NCBI RefSeq assembly: GCF_005869225.1
Contig: NZ_SWFP01000001.1
Location: forward strand, 496,001-560,000
Length of the DNA: 64,000 bases
Source of the DNA: Dyadobacter bucti
GTDB taxonomy: Bacteria > Bacteroidota > Bacteroidia > Cytophagales > Spirosomataceae
Reading direction: 5' to 3'
Shown: in pieces, positions 62,618 to 64,000 of the stretch
Layout of the letters: the number at the start of each line of letters is the position of its first letter
Numbering within the stretch: position 1 is the stretch's first letter
Program-made: the position numbers and the translations under genes
Notes under the pieces: generated by a model
What the model was told of the DNA's origin: nothing
Databases searched by the model: none
What the model saw: the letters and a program-made list of their open reading frames with translations, nothing else

Positions 62618-63742
62618 TTATTTGTATAGCCCTTTTTGGGTCAGACGTGTAATATTGGTAACCGATAAATGTGTTTTGGCGGCCTGGCTCCCGGCACAGT
62701 AGCCCAGCAAAACTTCATTCTTGGTAAAATGAATGGCGATGTAACAATACCAGCCGTCCGGATCGCTTTCGATATTTTTGATATGTTCCCATGTTTTGCC
62801 TTCATCTTTTGAAACGGCCACAGTAAGCGGCGTACGGGCGCCCCCGTGCCAGCCTTCTTCCTTGATCTTGTTGTTGTTCCATACCAACAGCAAATCACCG
62901 GTTGCAGGTATACGGGCGATGGATGCAGGCGAAACCGGTGAATAAATCGTGCTCGGTTCGATATGGCTCCAAGTCACGCCTTTGTCGGAAGAATACGATA
63001 ATTGCTGTACGCCGCTGTCGGTACGGATAAACATCATGACCCGACCGTCTTTCAGTTCCACGACTCCCGGTTCCTGGGTGATAATTTTCGTGCTGTTCGG
63101 CACTTGCTTACCCGATTTCCAGCTCGCGCCGTTATCGTCCGAGAAGTAACTGTACAGGTCGGCCTTATTCTGCCATTTTCCGTCTATAGAGCTATGCAAA
63201 GCCACAGCCATGAGCAGACGGCCGCTTTTCAGCTGAATCACCCGGTTGTTGTTCAACACAAAATAACCTTTGCGGTCGGTAATGCAGGGCGTAGCGGCGC
63301 TCCATGTTTTAGCTTCGTCCGTCGAGATCCGCATCAGTGGGATGCAGTCGGTTTCTGAATTCTTTTTGAGATAAAACAAAGCTATTTTCCCATTTTCCAA
63401 TCGTAGCAGCGATACCGACATGACGTTCATATCGCCTTCTCTTTCCACTACAAGCTGATCCTCCTTAGTCCAGGTTTTGCCTCCGTCGGAAGAATACCGG
63501 CTGGCCAGATACGCCGGAGCATGGTCGCTGGTGGATTTTCCGGTGTACCGGCTGTATATGAACATGATCCGCCCGTCTTTCAGGGTTATAAAGTCGCCTT
63601 CACTGTTGCGCGGGTTATCGTCGCCCGGGGCCAGTTTGAGCGCGAGGTTTTGGAATTTGTTGTTTTGGGAAAATGCATTTCCTCCCGAAAAAAACATCAT
63701 CGCCGCACAGGCAAAGCATACCGATTTGAATATTGATCTCAT
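62618..63742 (-). CDS. Sialidase-fold (BNR repeat) secreted protein
   Basis: 374 residues with a signal peptide (cleavage near NAFSQ). Asp-boxes SSDGGKTW, SDDNGASW, SSDKGVTW and SKDEGKTW define a BNR propeller. The first strand carries NPRNSEGDFITLKDGRIMFI instead of the GH33 FRIP motif, placing it outside canonical sialidases but in a BNR_2 group common in PULs. It could be a sialidase, another exo-glycosidase or a lyase. Its ATG overlaps the stop of an upstream paralogue. Confidence 0.9.
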   Translation of the reverse strand: MRSIFKSVCFACAAMMFFSGGNAFSQNNKFQNLALKLAPGDDNPRNSEGDFITLKDGRIMFIYSRYTGKSTSDHAPAYLASRYSSDGGKTWTKEDQLVVEREGDMNVMSVSLLRLENGKIALFYLKKNSETDCIPLMRISTDEAKTWSAATPCITDRKGYFVLNNNRVIQLKSGRLLMAVALHSSIDGKWQNKADLYSYFSDDNGASWKSGKQVPNSTKIITQEPGVVELKDGRVMMFIRTDSGVQQLSYSSDKGVTWSHIEPSTIYSPVSPASIARIPATGDLLLVWNNNKIKEEGWHGGARTPLTVAVSKDEGKTWEHIKNIESDPDGWYCYIAIHFTKNEVLLGYCAGSQAAKTHLSVTNITRLTQKGLYK

Positions 63743-64000
63743 TTGTAAAGTCCTTTTGTTTCCAGGTTTCTAATTGTGATCTGCGTCGTCGCCCAATCGA
63801 AATAGGCGAGTAAAACTTCATTTTTGGTAAAATGGATGGCTGTATAACAAAACGAGCCGGAAGGGTTTTCTTCAATATTTTTGAGATGCTCCCAGGTTTG
63901 GCCGTCGTCCTTGGAAACAGCCGTGGTCAGGGGCGTTCTTTTGCCTTTCGTGGCCGGGACGCCGCCATCATTGTTGTTCCAGACCAGCAGCAGATCGCCG
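63739..64000 (-). CDS. Sialidase-fold protein, C-terminal part (continues beyond window)
   Basis: The last 86 codons read GDLLLVWNNNDGG, then SKDDGQTWEHLKNIEENPSG, then FTKNEVLLAYFDWATTQITI and a stop at 63739-63741 that overlaps the downstream start. The sequence is closely parallel to the C-terminus of the downstream protein (SKDEGKTWEHIKNIESDPDG; FTKNEVLLGYC), so this is a tandem duplicate. The N-terminal three quarters lie past the right edge. Confidence 0.9.
   Translation of the reverse strand, partial: GDLLLVWNNNDGGVPATKGKRTPLTTAVSKDDGQTWEHLKNIEENPSGSFCYTAIHFTKNEVLLAYFDWATTQITIRNLETKGLYK

Noticed and set aside
1..64000. Insertion sequences, integrases, tRNA or rRNA genes
   Set aside because: I looked for transposase motifs, long terminal inverted repeats and cloverleaf or rRNA sequences and saw none that I could support.

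Overview
The window looks like a chromosome segment from an aerobic glycan-degrading member of the Bacteroidota, most likely a Cytophagales organism close to Dyadobacter or Spirosoma. The genus is an inference. The evidence is four SusC/SusD outer-membrane uptake pairs, three of them with ECF sigma factor and FecR anti-sigma pairs, plus several sialidase-fold proteins, two formylglycine sulfatases, and weak or absent Shine-Dalgarno sites. I see no rRNA, tRNA, CRISPR array, transposase or prophage.

Region 1 (1-12.3 kb, minus strand). One giant open frame of at least 3585 codons runs off the left edge. It encodes a secreted modular protein: four jelly-roll (LamG/ConA-like) modules, two clear malectin-like modules plus a third more divergent one, eight cadherin-type repeats, several Ig-like domains, and a C-terminal glucose/sorbosone-dehydrogenase-like propeller cut by the window edge. 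Four of the cadherin repeats are nearly identical 315-bp DNA units. About 1.5 kb of AT-rich sequence with little coding capacity separates it from the next operon.

Region 2 (12.3-19.2 kb, minus strand). An ECF sigma factor, a FecR anti-sigma factor, a SusC with an STN signalling domain and a SusD form an uptake system with no enzyme next to it.

Region 3 (19.3-31.5 kb). A complete sialic-acid utilisation locus. A FadR-type GntR regulator (minus) diverges from SusC, SusD, N-acetylneuraminate lyase, a kelch mutarotase fused to a sodium/solute symporter, an N-acylglucosamine 2-epimerase and a GH33 sialidase (all plus). This SusC has no STN domain, and the divergent promoter region holds a perfect 8-3-8 palindrome with a weaker second copy. 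Control therefore probably runs through the regulator rather than a sigma/anti-sigma pair. The proposed route is: sialidase frees Neu5Ac, SusCD imports it, the periplasmic propeller equilibrates its anomers, the fused symporter carries it in, the lyase gives ManNAc and pyruvate, and the epimerase gives GlcNAc. No sugar kinase is encoded here.

Region 4 (31.5-50.8 kb, minus strand). An Abi_2/HEPN defence gene, then two PUL-like operons. The first is sigma, FecR, SusC(STN), SusD and two Cys-type sulfatases. The second is sigma, FecR, SusC(STN), SusD and a sialidase-fold protein.

Region 5 (50.8-52.7 kb). A putative secreted zinc metalloprotease, a decayed TonB-receptor end and a small acidic protein.

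Region 6 (52.8-64 kb, minus strand, entering from the right edge). A compact catabolic operon: two sialidase-fold proteins, a Tat-exported SGNH hydrolase, an SDR, a threonine-synthase-like PLP enzyme, a DapA/NanA-family lyase, an MFS transporter, RraA-like and RidA proteins, an SMP-30 lactonase, a free-standing kelch mutarotase, an aldo/keto reductase and a second SDR. Its contents suggest an oxidative, non-phosphorylating route for a sialic-acid-like or amino-sugar substrate that I cannot assign to a known pathway. This is the strongest candidate in the window for an undescribed system.

Short palindrome-bounded elements that share a core sequence lie in at least three intergenic gaps.
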